A DNA stretch of 44,343 bases from Chroococcidiopsidaceae cyanobacterium YX2bin18 (lineage in GTDB: Bacteria > Cyanobacteriota > Cyanobacteriia > Cyanobacteriales > Chroococcidiopsidaceae): contig JAUJND010000037.1 of the NCBI GenBank assembly GCA_030446505.1, positions 1 through 44,343 on the forward strand. The letters are read 5' to 3'. Within the stretch, counting starts at the first letter, position 1; each line of letters opens with the position of its first letter. A program made the position numbers and the translations under genes. Positions 35,787 to 44,343 of this stretch are shown here, one piece after another. A model generated the notes under the pieces. The model ran no database searches and had not been told where the DNA came from. It saw nothing but the letters and a program-made list of their open reading frames with translations.

Positions 35787-38700
35787 TTAAGATTGACCAA
35801 CTAAAGGTTGGACATAGGCAGGAAATTTAGCAGTTTTGAGAACCTCAACAGCTGTATTGCTGTTTTGCACCCAAAATTGGCGACCGAAGCGGACAAGTTG
35901 ACGCGGCGGATTACTAGGAGAAGCTTCGCCAAACGAATCACTTTGCCAATTAGGAGATGTAACGATCGCAACTACTGGAACCCTAGCTTTTTCTTTATCC
36001 CCTACCTGTTCTTGTAAAATTGTTTTGAGGCGATGCTGTTCTTCAATTGTGCCTGCTTGCTGCGGCGATAGTTCCACCATTACTAGCTGCACTGTTTCAA
36101 TTGGCTCAGCATCTTCAACAATTAGCTGGATTTGCTCATCCCGTCGGTCTACTTTACCCCAAATAATCATTCGCGCATCAGTAATAAGCAGGGTTCCAAT
36201 GCGTTCATAAGCTTTAGGGAAGACGACGGCTTCAGTTTGACCTGTTAAGTCTTCTATTTGCAAAATTGCCATGCGATCGCCCTTTTTGGTGATTACTGGC
36301 TTAACCCCACTCAACATCACAACCGCACATATAAGAGTATCTTCCCGCTGATAGCTCAACTGCGAGAGTCTAATTGGAGCGAGAATTTGTGCTGACTGTC
36401 TCACCGCCTTAAGTGGATGATCGGAAACATAAAAACCCAGCAGTTCTTTTTCTTTTTTCAATTTTTCTGACTGCGGGAAATCATCTACATTCAGAGCTTT
36501 GGGAGCAGATTCAAAGCCAGTATTTGGATTGTTACTAGTTATCATCCCGCTCAAGTCAAATAAATTACCTTGACCACTGGCTCGATCTTTAGCACGGGAT
36601 TGCGCCCAGTCGAACACCAGTTCAAGATCGTTGATTAACTGATTGCGGTTTGGCTGAATATTATCAAAAGCACCACAGTAGATTAATGCTTCCAAAGCAC
36701 GACGGTTAACAGCACGAAGATCAACGCGATCGCAGAAATCTGCCAATGATTTAAATTCCTGATCACGCGCTGACAAAATATAAGCGATCGCACCTTGTCC
36801 CACATTCCGCACAGCTGACAATCCAAACAAAATCTTACCTTCTGAGGGCGTAAAATCTACTCCAGAGCGATTAATATCTGGCGGCTCTATTTGAATATTC
36901 ATATTCAAACAAGTGGAAATATATTTCTGCACCTTATCCGTATCACCACTGTTAGCTGTTAACAGCGCCGCCATATATTCAACTGGATAATTTGCCTTCA
37001 AATATGCTGTTTGATAAGTTACATAACCATAAGCCATTGAATGGGATTGATTGAAACAGTATTCAGCAAAATTCACCATTTGCTCAAATAGTTGTTCAGC
37101 AAGTTTGGATTTTATTCCATTTTTAGTTGCACCATTGATAAATATTTCGCGCTGCTTCTGCATCTCAGAAGCCTTCTTTTTACCCATTGCACGACGCAGT
37201 AAATCAGCCTGTCCTAAAGAATAGCCAGCTAAATCCTGAGCCATTCTCATGATTTGTTCTTGAAAACAGAGCGTTCCGTAAGTTTCTTGCAGAATTGGCT
37301 CTAGTAGGGGATGTTGATATTCTATTTTCTCTCTGCCATGCTTGCGGTTGATAAATTGCGGAATTAAACCTGCATCTAATGGTCCTGGTCGATACAGTGC
37401 CAGAATTGAAGAAATATCTTCTAGACAAGATGGCTTCAAGTCTCGCACTATTTGACGCATTCCTGAAGATTCAAGCTGGAAAATACCTTCTAATTCACCT
37501 GCTTCTAAGATTGCATAAGTTTTTTTAACATCTTTGGGTACTGTGTTTACTTCTCCTTTTGCTAATATTTTCTGAGCTTTTCTTTCATCAAGTGGTAACT
37601 GGTCTGGATCAAGATCAAATCCTTGGTGCTGCTTAATTAAATCAACTGTTTTTTGAATTAGAGTTAAATTTCTTAACCCCAAAAAGTCCATTTTTAGAAG
37701 TCCCAATGCTTCCAGGTCTTCCATAAAATACTGAGTAATTACAGAACCATCATTATTCTTTTGCAGCGGCACAATTTCATCCAGTGGCTCTGATGAAATA
37801 ACAACCCCTGCGGCGTGTACTCCAAATGTTTTGTTCGTCCCTTCAATTCGCAGCGCCATATCAACCCAATGATGAACATTAGGATCATTTTCGTATTTTT
37901 CTTTAAACTCTGGTGCTGGTGTGGCTGCTGAAACCATTACTGCAAGTTTAGTTGGCTTGCCTCGCACAACAGGAATTAATTTTGCCATGCGATCAGCTTC
38001 CCCATAGGGAATATTTAATACTCTCGCAACATCTTTTAAAACAGCTTTTGATGTTAGACGGTTAAAAGTAATAATTTGGGCAACTTTATCTTCGCCGTAC
38101 TTGTTAGTAACATAATTAATTACATCATCTCGTCTTTCAATACAGAAATCGGTGTCAATATCTGGCATTGATTTCCGCTCTGGATTCAAAAAACGCTCGA
38201 ATAATAGTCCATGATGTACAGGATCAATATTAGTAATTTTTAGAGCATAAGCAACTAAAGAGCCAGCTGCCGAACCTCTACCAGGTCCAACTGGAATGTT
38301 ATTATCCCTAGCATATTTGATATAGTCCCACACTACTAAAAAGTATGTAGAAAAGCCCATCTGCTGCATCATTTTTAGCTCATAATCCAGCCGTTCTTTG
38401 TAGGTTGGCTCAATTTCAGCGCGGGATTTACGATTAAAGCGTTGTAATAATCCTGACCACGTAACTTCCTCTAAATAAGTATCAGCAGTATGACCAGCTG
38501 GAACAGAGTAGTTAGGAATGCGAGACTCACCCATAATCTGGTAAGGCTCAACTTTGTCTGCGACTTCTATGGTAGTTGCGATCGCTTCTGTAATCACGTC
38601 ATCCGGCAAATGATCTCGAAATAGCTGACTCATTTCCTCAGCCGATTTGAGATATTCTGTACCACTGTAGCGCATCCGCTTATCTTCAGCAATCAGCTTG

Positions 38701-39386
38701 CCTGTTTGAATACACAGTAAAGCATCATGAGCTTCAACGTCGTAGCAAGAAATAAAGTGCGAATCATTTGTCGCAATAAATTTAATATTTAATTCACGGG
38801 CAATTTTAATTATTTCAACGTTAACAACGCGATCTTCTTGAGAGCCATGATCTTGAATTTCTAAATAGTAGTCATCACCAAATATATCTTTATACTCCTG
38901 AGCTACCCGACGCGCAATATCCGGTCTACCTTGGAGAATTGCCTGTGGGACTTCCCCACCTAGACAAGCACTAGTAACTATTAAACCTTCATGGTATTTA
39001 GCAAGTAGTTCTTTGTTTATACAAGGACGGGAAAAAATACCTTTACCTTGAACACCTTTGAGGTGAGAAATAGTTGTTAATTTGACTAAATTTTTATAAC
39101 CTTTTGTATTTTTAGCTAAGACAACTTGATGATATTTTGGTACTTTACGGCGCTCTTTATTTTCAATATCGCCGTTCATGACATACATTTCATTGCCAAT
39201 GATCGGCTTAATATTTTTACTACGGCAGAGTTTGATTAACTCGATCGCACCGTACATCACTCCGTGATCTGTGAGGGCGATCGCTTTCATGCCCAACTCA
39301 ATAGCTCGCTCTACCAGTGCTGGTAACTGACTAGCACCATCAAGCAGACTGTAATCACTGTGGACGTGTAACCCGACGAAGGACAT
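35787..39386 (-). CDS. dnaE: DNA polymerase III alpha subunit DnaE, unsplit
   Basis: 1199 residues in one frame. PHP domain at the N-terminus ([28 protein letters not shown]), polymerase palm with MPDIDTDF at about 407-414, [16 protein letters not shown] before it, the finger/tau region [20 protein letters not shown], a helix-hairpin-helix ([16 protein letters not shown]) and a C-terminal OB fold ([20 protein letters not shown]). In many cyanobacteria the gene is split in two by the DnaE intein between Tyr and Cys of AEY/CFN; here AEYCFN (Y776/C777) is continuous, with no intein and no second dnaE half. The total length equals the two exteins combined. Confidence 0.97.
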   Translation of the reverse strand: MSFVGLHVHSDYSLLDGASQLPALVERAIELGMKAIALTDHGVMYGAIELIKLCRSKNIKPIIGNEMYVMNGDIENKERRKVPKYHQVVLAKNTKGYKNLVKLTTISHLKGVQGKGIFSRPCINKELLAKYHEGLIVTSACLGGEVPQAILQGRPDIARRVAQEYKDIFGDDYYLEIQDHGSQEDRVVNVEIIKIARELNIKFIATNDSHFISCYDVEAHDALLCIQTGKLIAEDKRMRYSGTEYLKSAEEMSQLFRDHLPDDVITEAIATTIEVADKVEPYQIMGESRIPNYSVPAGHTADTYLEEVTWSGLLQRFNRKSRAEIEPTYKERLDYELKMMQQMGFSTYFLVVWDYIKYARDNNIPVGPGRGSAAGSLVAYALKITNIDPVHHGLLFERFLNPERKSMPDIDTDFCIERRDDVINYVTNKYGEDKVAQIITFNRLTSKAVLKDVARVLNIPYGEADRMAKLIPVVRGKPTKLAVMVSAATPAPEFKEKYENDPNVHHWVDMALRIEGTNKTFGVHAAGVVISSEPLDEIVPLQKNNDGSVITQYFMEDLEALGLLKMDFLGLRNLTLIQKTVDLIKQHQGFDLDPDQLPLDERKAQKILAKGEVNTVPKDVKKTYAILEAGELEGIFQLESSGMRQIVRDLKPSCLEDISSILALYRPGPLDAGLIPQFINRKHGREKIEYQHPLLEPILQETYGTLCFQEQIMRMAQDLAGYSLGQADLLRRAMGKKKASEMQKQREIFINGATKNGIKSKLAEQLFEQMVNFAEYCFNQSHSMAYGYVTYQTAYLKANYPVEYMAALLTANSGDTDKVQKYISTCLNMNIQIEPPDINRSGVDFTPSEGKILFGLSAVRNVGQGAIAYILSARDQEFKSLADFCDRVDLRAVNRRALEALIYCGAFDNIQPNRNQLINDLELVFDWAQSRAKDRASGQGNLFDLSGMITSNNPNTGFESAPKALNVDDFPQSEKLKKEKELLGFYVSDHPLKAVRQSAQILAPIRLSQLSYQREDTLICAVVMLSGVKPVITKKGDRMAILQIEDLTGQTEAVVFPKAYERIGTLLITDARMIIWGKVDRRDEQIQLIVEDAEPIETVQLVMVELSPQQAGTIEEQHRLKTILQEQVGDKEKARVPVVAIVTSPNWQSDSFGEASPSNPPRQLVRFGRQFWVQNSNTAVEVLKTAKFPAYVQPLVGQS

Positions 39387-39605
39387 AAGCGTGTCAAATA
39401 TTTATAGGAGCTAAGACTAGAATATCGAACTTTATGCCATTTTTTAATCTATCTATAAAATAGAATTACACAAGACTTCATTTGTACTTGATTATGATTA
39501 ATATTAATTATACCTTATTTTATCATTCAATTAATAGTAGCTAATACAATAGTCAGCTTTTATAAAAATATTTATAATTAACAATAATTACATATTAATA
39601 AAAAA

Positions 39606-39797
39606 ATGAAAGACTCATCATTTGTTATTTTTATTGTTTTTGGCTGTATTTGGATACTGATGGGAGCTATTGGTTTAGTTGCATTCTTACAATCTGAGGG
39701 TGAAGAAATTCGGTTTGGCAAATGGGGACTTGTAGTTGCTATCCCGATTATTATCCCGCTAATTGCTGCCCTTGTTTTTGCTGCGGTTCATCACTAG
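39606..39797 (+). CDS. Small two-helix membrane protein
   Basis: 63 residues with two hydrophobic segments (FVIFIVFGCIWILMGAIGLV, about 5-24, and VVAIPIIIPLIAALVFAAV, about 43-61) joined by a charged loop (QSEGEEIRFGKW). No family recognised. It lies in AT-rich DNA between dnaE and a broken hydrolase. The start is preceded by an AT-rich leader without a clear Shine-Dalgarno sequence. The clean membrane topology supports a real gene. Confidence 0.55.
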   Translation: MKDSSFVIFIVFGCIWILMGAIGLVAFLQSEGEEIRFGKWGLVVAIPIIIPLIAALVFAAVHH

Positions 39798-39865
39798 GAC
39801 ATATTTGAACAGTGGAATTTGGATGCTGGAAAATTACCTAAGTATGCTGTAATAGTTTTAAAATT

Positions 39866-40733
39866 TTAGGGTAAGTGTGCCTGTTTTGTCCGCACTTGCT
39901 CTACAAGTTTTTGCACTGCCTGAAAATATTGCCCACCTGCAATTTCTGCTGCGTTGTTATGTCCTGCTCCTGAAACAAGAAATAGTTGTCTAGGTTCGGG
40001 TGCAGCAGCGTACAACTGCTGGCTCATAAGAGCTGGAACTTGTAAATCAGCAGTACCGTGAATAAATAAGACTGGGATTTGGAGTAATCGCACTTTACTA
40101 ATTGAGTCAAACCGCTGATTCAGAATTAAATCTATGGGAAACATCAAAACTTGCCCTGAAGCTTGGCTATATCTGCGATTGAGGTAAATGAACTATCCAC
40201 AATCAATCCTGCTGCTTCTGGATGTTGCACAGCTAAGTCAATAGCTACAGCACCCCCCAGAGAATGCCCATAGATAAAATCTCACTCGGCTGATGTCGCT
40301 TGACTAAATAATCCCAGGCAGTTGCCGCATCTTGATATACCCGCGATTCAGTTGGACTGCCCTGACTACGACCATAACCACGATAGTCGATCAACAATAC
40401 GGAAAAACCTTGTTGATGGAATCGATTAGCATGGGCAACATTCTGCGCCAATGTTAATACCATTGCCGTGCAGATACAGCAGCACTTTAGCATCTGGTTT
40501 CGTTGCAGGTATCCACCACCCATGTATTCGTTCCAGCTTCTGATCGCCAGCGACGGGTAACCAAACTTCTTGATAGCGGAGATTAAAAACTCCGGTGTGG
40601 TTTCGATAACAGGTGATGGAAAGAAGATAAAACGAGTTTGCTGAGAGAAGAGATAGAGACAAATAGATAGATATATCAGCGCTACCATAGCTCCCATACC
40701 CAGCAGCGATCGCCACAACAATTTCAGCATCAC
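39866..40733 (-). pseudogene. Alpha/beta hydrolase (Bem46-like), frameshifted
   Basis: GTG start at 40733, two bases after the gatA stop. An N-terminal membrane anchor (LGMGAMVALIYLSICLYLFS) is followed by RFIFFPSPVIETTPEF, then in a second frame NLRYQEVWLPVAGDQKL and LLYLHGNG, then RFHQQGFSVLLIDYRGYGRS in the first, then IYGHSLGGAVAIDLAV (nucleophile elbow) in another, and finally VLFIHGTADLQVPA and SGAGHNN to 39866. All catalytic parts persist but in four pieces. It was probably co-transcribed with gatA. Confidence 0.85.
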
Positions 40734-40734
40734 G

Positions 40735-42186
40735 TTAATTTAGCTGCGGTAACTGCGTTTTCCAAGTAGTCGCTTGCTCATAAGCATAAGCAACTTGAAA
40801 CAATTGATCTTCTCGCAGCACATTGCCAATCAACTGCAACCCAATCGGTAATCCATGCTCGTCAAAGCCACAGGGTAAACTTAAGCCTGGTAAACCAGCA
40901 AGATTAACTGTAATCGTCATCAAATCACTTAAATACATACTTAGGGGATCGTTTCGTTTTTTCCCAGCCTTAAATGCCGTAGTCGGGACAGTTGGACACG
41001 CTAACACATCAACTTGCTCAAAAGCATTTTTAAAGTCTTGCTTAATCAAAGTCCGCACTTTTTGGGCTTTAATATAATAAGCATCGTAGTAGCCAGCAGA
41101 TAGCGTATAAGTCCCTACCATAATTCGGCGTTTGACTTCTGCACCAAATCCTTCAGCACGAGTACGCATATACATATCTAGCAAATTTTCCGGATTCGGG
41201 GTGCGAGAGCCATATTTAACGCCGTCATATCGAGCTAAATTTGCTGATGCTTCCGCAGGAGCAATGATGTAGTAAGTAGGCAAGCCGTAACGGAAGCGGG
41301 GACAGGAAATTTCTTGAACCTCAGCCCCTAAGTTCTTTAATTGGGCGATCGCTGTGGTTACAGCTTGGGCAACAGCAGAGTCTAAACCCTCACCAAAAGT
41401 TTCTTTAATAACTCCAATTCTCAGCTTATTGAGGTCGGGTTTAAGAAATTGAGTGTAGTCTGGAATCTCAACTTTAAGACTAGTTGAATCTTTGGGATCG
41501 TAACCAGCGATCGCATTTAATAAAATTGCTGTATCTTCTACTGTGCGTCCGAATGGACCAATTTGATCTAGAGAAGAAGCAAAGGCAACCAATCCAAATC
41601 GGGAAACTAGCCCATAAGTTGGTTTCATGCCCACCACGCCACAAAAAGAGGCAGGTTGACGGATAGAACCGCCAGTATCAGAACCAAGAGCAACTGTACA
41701 CTCTCCTGCTGCTACAGCCGCTGCCGAACCACCTGAAGATCCCCCAGGTACACGCGATACATCCCAAGGATTAGCCGTGACTTGATAAGCCGAGTTCTCT
41801 GTAGAACTGCCCATCGCAAATTCATCTAAATTGGTTTTGCCCACCATCACTGCCCCAGAATCAGCTAATTTTTGCGTCACAGTTGATTCATAAGACGGCA
41901 CAAAATTTTCTAGCATCCGTGAAGCGCAAGTCGTGGGAATTCCTTGCGTACACATATTGTCCTTGATCCCAATTGGAATCCCAGCCAATAGCCCAATTTC
42001 TTCCCCTGTTGCAATTTTGGCATCTACTGATGCAGCCTGTTCTAATGCCTTGTTTGCTGTCACACATAAGAAGCTGTGTAATTTTGGTTCTAACGCTTCA
42101 ATCCGGTTTAAAGCTTCTTGAGTAATTTCAACAGCAGAACGTTCTTTACTAACCAATTGCTGGTGCAACTCGCGGATCGATGCCAT
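40735..42186 (-). CDS. gatA: Glutamyl-tRNA(Gln)/aspartyl-tRNA(Asn) amidotransferase subunit A
   Basis: 483 residues, normal for GatA. The amidase triad Lys/cis-Ser/Ser is K75 (PIGIKDN), S150 (GGSSGGS) and S174 ([13 protein letters not shown]), with the usual 75/24 spacing. Also [16 protein letters not shown] and the C-terminal [13 protein letters not shown]. It releases ammonia from glutamine for transamidation of misacylated tRNA with GatB and GatC, which are not in the window. Intact. Confidence 0.97.
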   Translation of the reverse strand: MASIRELHQQLVSKERSAVEITQEALNRIEALEPKLHSFLCVTANKALEQAASVDAKIATGEEIGLLAGIPIGIKDNMCTQGIPTTCASRMLENFVPSYESTVTQKLADSGAVMVGKTNLDEFAMGSSTENSAYQVTANPWDVSRVPGGSSGGSAAAVAAGECTVALGSDTGGSIRQPASFCGVVGMKPTYGLVSRFGLVAFASSLDQIGPFGRTVEDTAILLNAIAGYDPKDSTSLKVEIPDYTQFLKPDLNKLRIGVIKETFGEGLDSAVAQAVTTAIAQLKNLGAEVQEISCPRFRYGLPTYYIIAPAEASANLARYDGVKYGSRTPNPENLLDMYMRTRAEGFGAEVKRRIMVGTYTLSAGYYDAYYIKAQKVRTLIKQDFKNAFEQVDVLACPTVPTTAFKAGKKRNDPLSMYLSDLMTITVNLAGLPGLSLPCGFDEHGLPIGLQLIGNVLREDQLFQVAYAYEQATTWKTQLPQLN

Positions 42187-42435
42187 CTCTCGCTTCCTTT
42201 TCTCACAATCCAGCCTTTAGTATAAAGTGACAAATCATCACTCAGGCTCTTACCAACTACAAACCATACTTATTAACGGTTGACATTCACAGCACCTCAA
42301 GATGACGCAATTTTTAGGCTGATCCTGTTGGTACGCTTACTTATTGAGCATTCAAGCAGGATATTATATTACATAAAATTCCCTTGATTTCGCCTATAAA
42401 CAAAAGGAATTCATCTTTCTGTGCTTTTTTTGCAG

Positions 42436-43761
42436 CTACACCGACATCGGTACAACTAGGACTTTATCGACTCGGTTACCATCCATATCGATCACTTCAA
42501 AGCGGAGTCCAGCCCACTCAAAACGATCAGTAACAGAGGGGATACGCCCCAACTGGGTAACAACAAATCCTCCTAATGTTTGATAAGTAATTCCTTCCTC
42601 TTTAGACAATTTTTGGAAGTGGAAGATTTCTTTAAAGTCGTCTACAGGCAACAATCCATCTAACAACCAAGACCCATCCTCACGTTGTATTGCCTCTGGT
42701 TCAGCTAGCGCATCACTCTCAGGAATATCACCGACGATCGCCTCTAGAATGTCTTTAAGCGTAACCAATCCTTGAGTAACGCCATATTCATCCACGACTA
42801 AAGCAATATGAGTCCCAGAGTTCTTGAATAACTCCAGGGCTTTTAAAGCATTCATGCTTTCTGGCACATATAACGGTTGGTGCAACAAGGTTTGTAGGTC
42901 AACTGGTTGACTGGGATTGTGTGCCAAAAATTCTTTAGCTTGTACCACACCCAACAATTCATCAATGCTACCTTGACCTACTGGAAACAGAGAATGGAAA
43001 CTTTCAGTAACCTCGCGGCGGATTTTGTCAAGCGGATCTTCAATGTCAAGCCAGACAATCTCGGTTCGTGGCGTCCTCAATGCATTAACTTGCCGACTAC
43101 CAAGGCTAAACACTCGATCCACTACATCTTGTTCGGCTTCTCCCAAAAGTCCACCCTCATGGCTAGCTGCAACTAAGAGCTTCAGTTCTTCAGTCGAATG
43201 AAGCAATTCCTCACCACTTCCTGGCTGCAAGCCTAAGAGTTTGAGGACAAGATTTCCCAAATTGTTCAAAACCTGGACAGCAGGACGAAATACAGCTAGG
43301 TAAATTTCCAGTAGAGTGACGACAGCAAAGGCTGTTTTTTCTGTGCGTTGAAGAGCAAGACTTTTAGGAGCCAGTTCTCCTAAAACGATGTGGAGAGACG
43401 TGATAATCGTGAAAGCAACAATCACTGACAAAGTATGAGAACTAATCAGCGCTAAGTTGGGCGGCAGTAGCTCGAAAGCTGGCTCGACTAGCACAGCGAT
43501 CGCTGGTTCTCCCAGCCATCCCAATCCCAAGGAGGACATTGTAATGCCAAGCTGGGTTGCTGCTAGGTAAGAGTCCAGGTGGTTTACAGCACGTTGTAAA
43601 GCCTTAGCACGGGGGCGACCTTCAGCGACCAACTGCTCGACTCGGCTACGGCGCAGAGAGACCAAGGCAAATTCGGCTGCGACAAAAAAACCATTAGCTA
43701 TCACTAAAACGATTACTGCTAGCAACTTGCCAGCGGTAAGCAAACTGAACGGACTGCTCAT
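42436..43761 (-). CDS. CNNM/HlyC-CorC family membrane protein with CBS domains
   Basis: 441 residues. An N-terminal DUF21/CNNM membrane domain with about four helices (LLAVIVLVIANGFFVAAEFALV; ITMSSLGLGWLGEPAI; VIVAFTIITSLHIVLGELAP) is followed by a CBS pair (about 205-340: TPRTEIVWLDIEDP; HIALVVDEYGVTQGLVTLKD) and a CorC_HlyC domain (about 360-438: LLDGLLPVDDF, TLGGFVVTQLGRIP, FEVIDMDGNRVDKVLV). Often annotated as hemolysin; related CNNM proteins move Mg2+. Intact and of usual length. Confidence 0.92.
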   Translation of the reverse strand: MSSPFSLLTAGKLLAVIVLVIANGFFVAAEFALVSLRRSRVEQLVAEGRPRAKALQRAVNHLDSYLAATQLGITMSSLGLGWLGEPAIAVLVEPAFELLPPNLALISSHTLSVIVAFTIITSLHIVLGELAPKSLALQRTEKTAFAVVTLLEIYLAVFRPAVQVLNNLGNLVLKLLGLQPGSGEELLHSTEELKLLVAASHEGGLLGEAEQDVVDRVFSLGSRQVNALRTPRTEIVWLDIEDPLDKIRREVTESFHSLFPVGQGSIDELLGVVQAKEFLAHNPSQPVDLQTLLHQPLYVPESMNALKALELFKNSGTHIALVVDEYGVTQGLVTLKDILEAIVGDIPESDALAEPEAIQREDGSWLLDGLLPVDDFKEIFHFQKLSKEEGITYQTLGGFVVTQLGRIPSVTDRFEWAGLRFEVIDMDGNRVDKVLVVPMSV

Positions 43762-44124
43762 AACGATTTTTTGTAGCCTTTCATCTCTTGTGCTTTCTCA
43801 AACAGAGGTTTTAGCTTATTTAGGGATGTGGGTTTAAACTGATACCCCAAACTCAGGGTTAATAAATAGCCCAATTACCACGTCCTGCATAAGAATGATT
43901 TTGCAATAAGCATAATCTAAGATCAAAGGTTCGACTATCACAAACATCCGCTCACAAGTAAAAAAACCTTTGCTGTTCATCAGTCTTGCAATTAACAATA
44001 GCTAAACTATGTTAAACCAGTGAAAGAGTTATCACTTACAGAAAACAGATTCATAATATCTCTCTAGGACACTAAGGCATTAAGCTGGGAATAGTTTTAG
44101 AGTCAAACTGGCACATTATATCTA
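43762..44124. other. Divergent intergenic region
   Basis: About 360 AT-rich bases between the minus-strand CNNM gene and the plus-strand hydrolase, so it should carry both promoters. No hairpin, operator or small frame stood out. Confidence 0.45.
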
Positions 44125-44343
44125 GTGTCTGTGCATCAATATTCTCAAATCAACCTTAACGTTTACGTCCAAGGAAAGGGATTTCCAATTCTCTGTTTAC
44201 ACGGTCATCCCGGTTCAGGTCGTAGCTTGTCTGTGTTTACCCAGAATTTGTCTCGGCGGTTTAAAACTATCGCCCCTGACTTGCGGGGATATGGCAACAG
44301 CCGCACTCAGGTGAATTTTAATATGACTGACCACTTAATTGAT
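44125..44343 (+). CDS. Alpha/beta-fold hydrolase, 5' part only
   Basis: Runs off the right edge. Two GTG codons (44125, 44131) are possible starts; no in-frame ATG precedes them closely. The 73 residues contain INLNVYVQGKGFPILCLHGH, PGSGRSLSVFTQNLSRRFKT and IAPDLRGYGNS, the oxyanion HG motif and the DxRGxG strand of alpha/beta hydrolases. The nucleophile elbow is beyond the window, so substrate and intactness are unknown. Confidence 0.82.
   Translation, partial: MSVHQYSQINLNVYVQGKGFPILCLHGHPGSGRSLSVFTQNLSRRFKTIAPDLRGYGNSRTQVNFNMTDHLID

Overview
The window is cyanobacterial chromosome. Evidence: frequent GCGATCGC (HIP1) octamers; a plant/cyanobacterial-type FdC2 ferredoxin; high-light-inducible protein remnants; a phosphoribulokinase-family gene; HisZ; and a DnaE that closely matches cyanobacterial DnaE. 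Genus cannot be fixed from the sequence alone.

Layout. (1) 0-2.2 kb: the 5' part of cobO (minus), then a macrodomain protein and a deoxyhypusine-synthase-like protein (plus). (2) 2.2-8.3 kb: accessory DNA holding a broken hypothetical gene pair, an SBBP propeller remnant, a serralysin-like M10 metallopeptidase behind a small possibly exported protein, IS6 and IS1 scraps, an intact PiT phosphate transporter and an orphan AT-rich gene, ending at tRNA-Ser(GGA). (3) 8.4-14.3 kb: compact housekeeping genes on the plus strand (FdC2, SNase-like lipoprotein, IMPase, J-domain/TPR protein, HisZ, 4Fe-4S ferredoxin, LivF-type ATPase, JAMM peptidase). (4) 14.5-35.1 kb: a gene graveyard. MerR, MsrB, an alcohol dehydrogenase, IS1, an amphipathic LEA-like protein, a YbhN-like membrane protein, two hlips, a MalK/UgpC-type ATPase, a HAD hydrolase, IS1, IS6 and IS701 transposases and a large sugar-dehydrogenase-like surface protein are all broken by frameshifts, stops or deletions. 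Intact ppk2, radC, a PRK-like kinase, two small lipoproteins and a methyltransferase sit among them. (5) 35.8-44.3 kb: core genes again (dnaE, gatA, a CNNM/CBS membrane protein), one decayed alpha/beta hydrolase and the start of another.

Most notable: DnaE is one continuous 1199-residue ORF with an uninterrupted AEY/CFN junction, the place where many cyanobacteria carry the split DnaE intein. The intact core genes next to many frameshifted accessory genes argue for real, ongoing decay rather than bad sequence, though the raw reads would have to confirm that. I saw no CRISPR array, prophage or recognisable defence operon. The best candidates for undescribed biology are the M10 peptidase with its small partner and the orphan 7020-7988 gene, which may have a nuclease-like core plus a Cys/His cluster.
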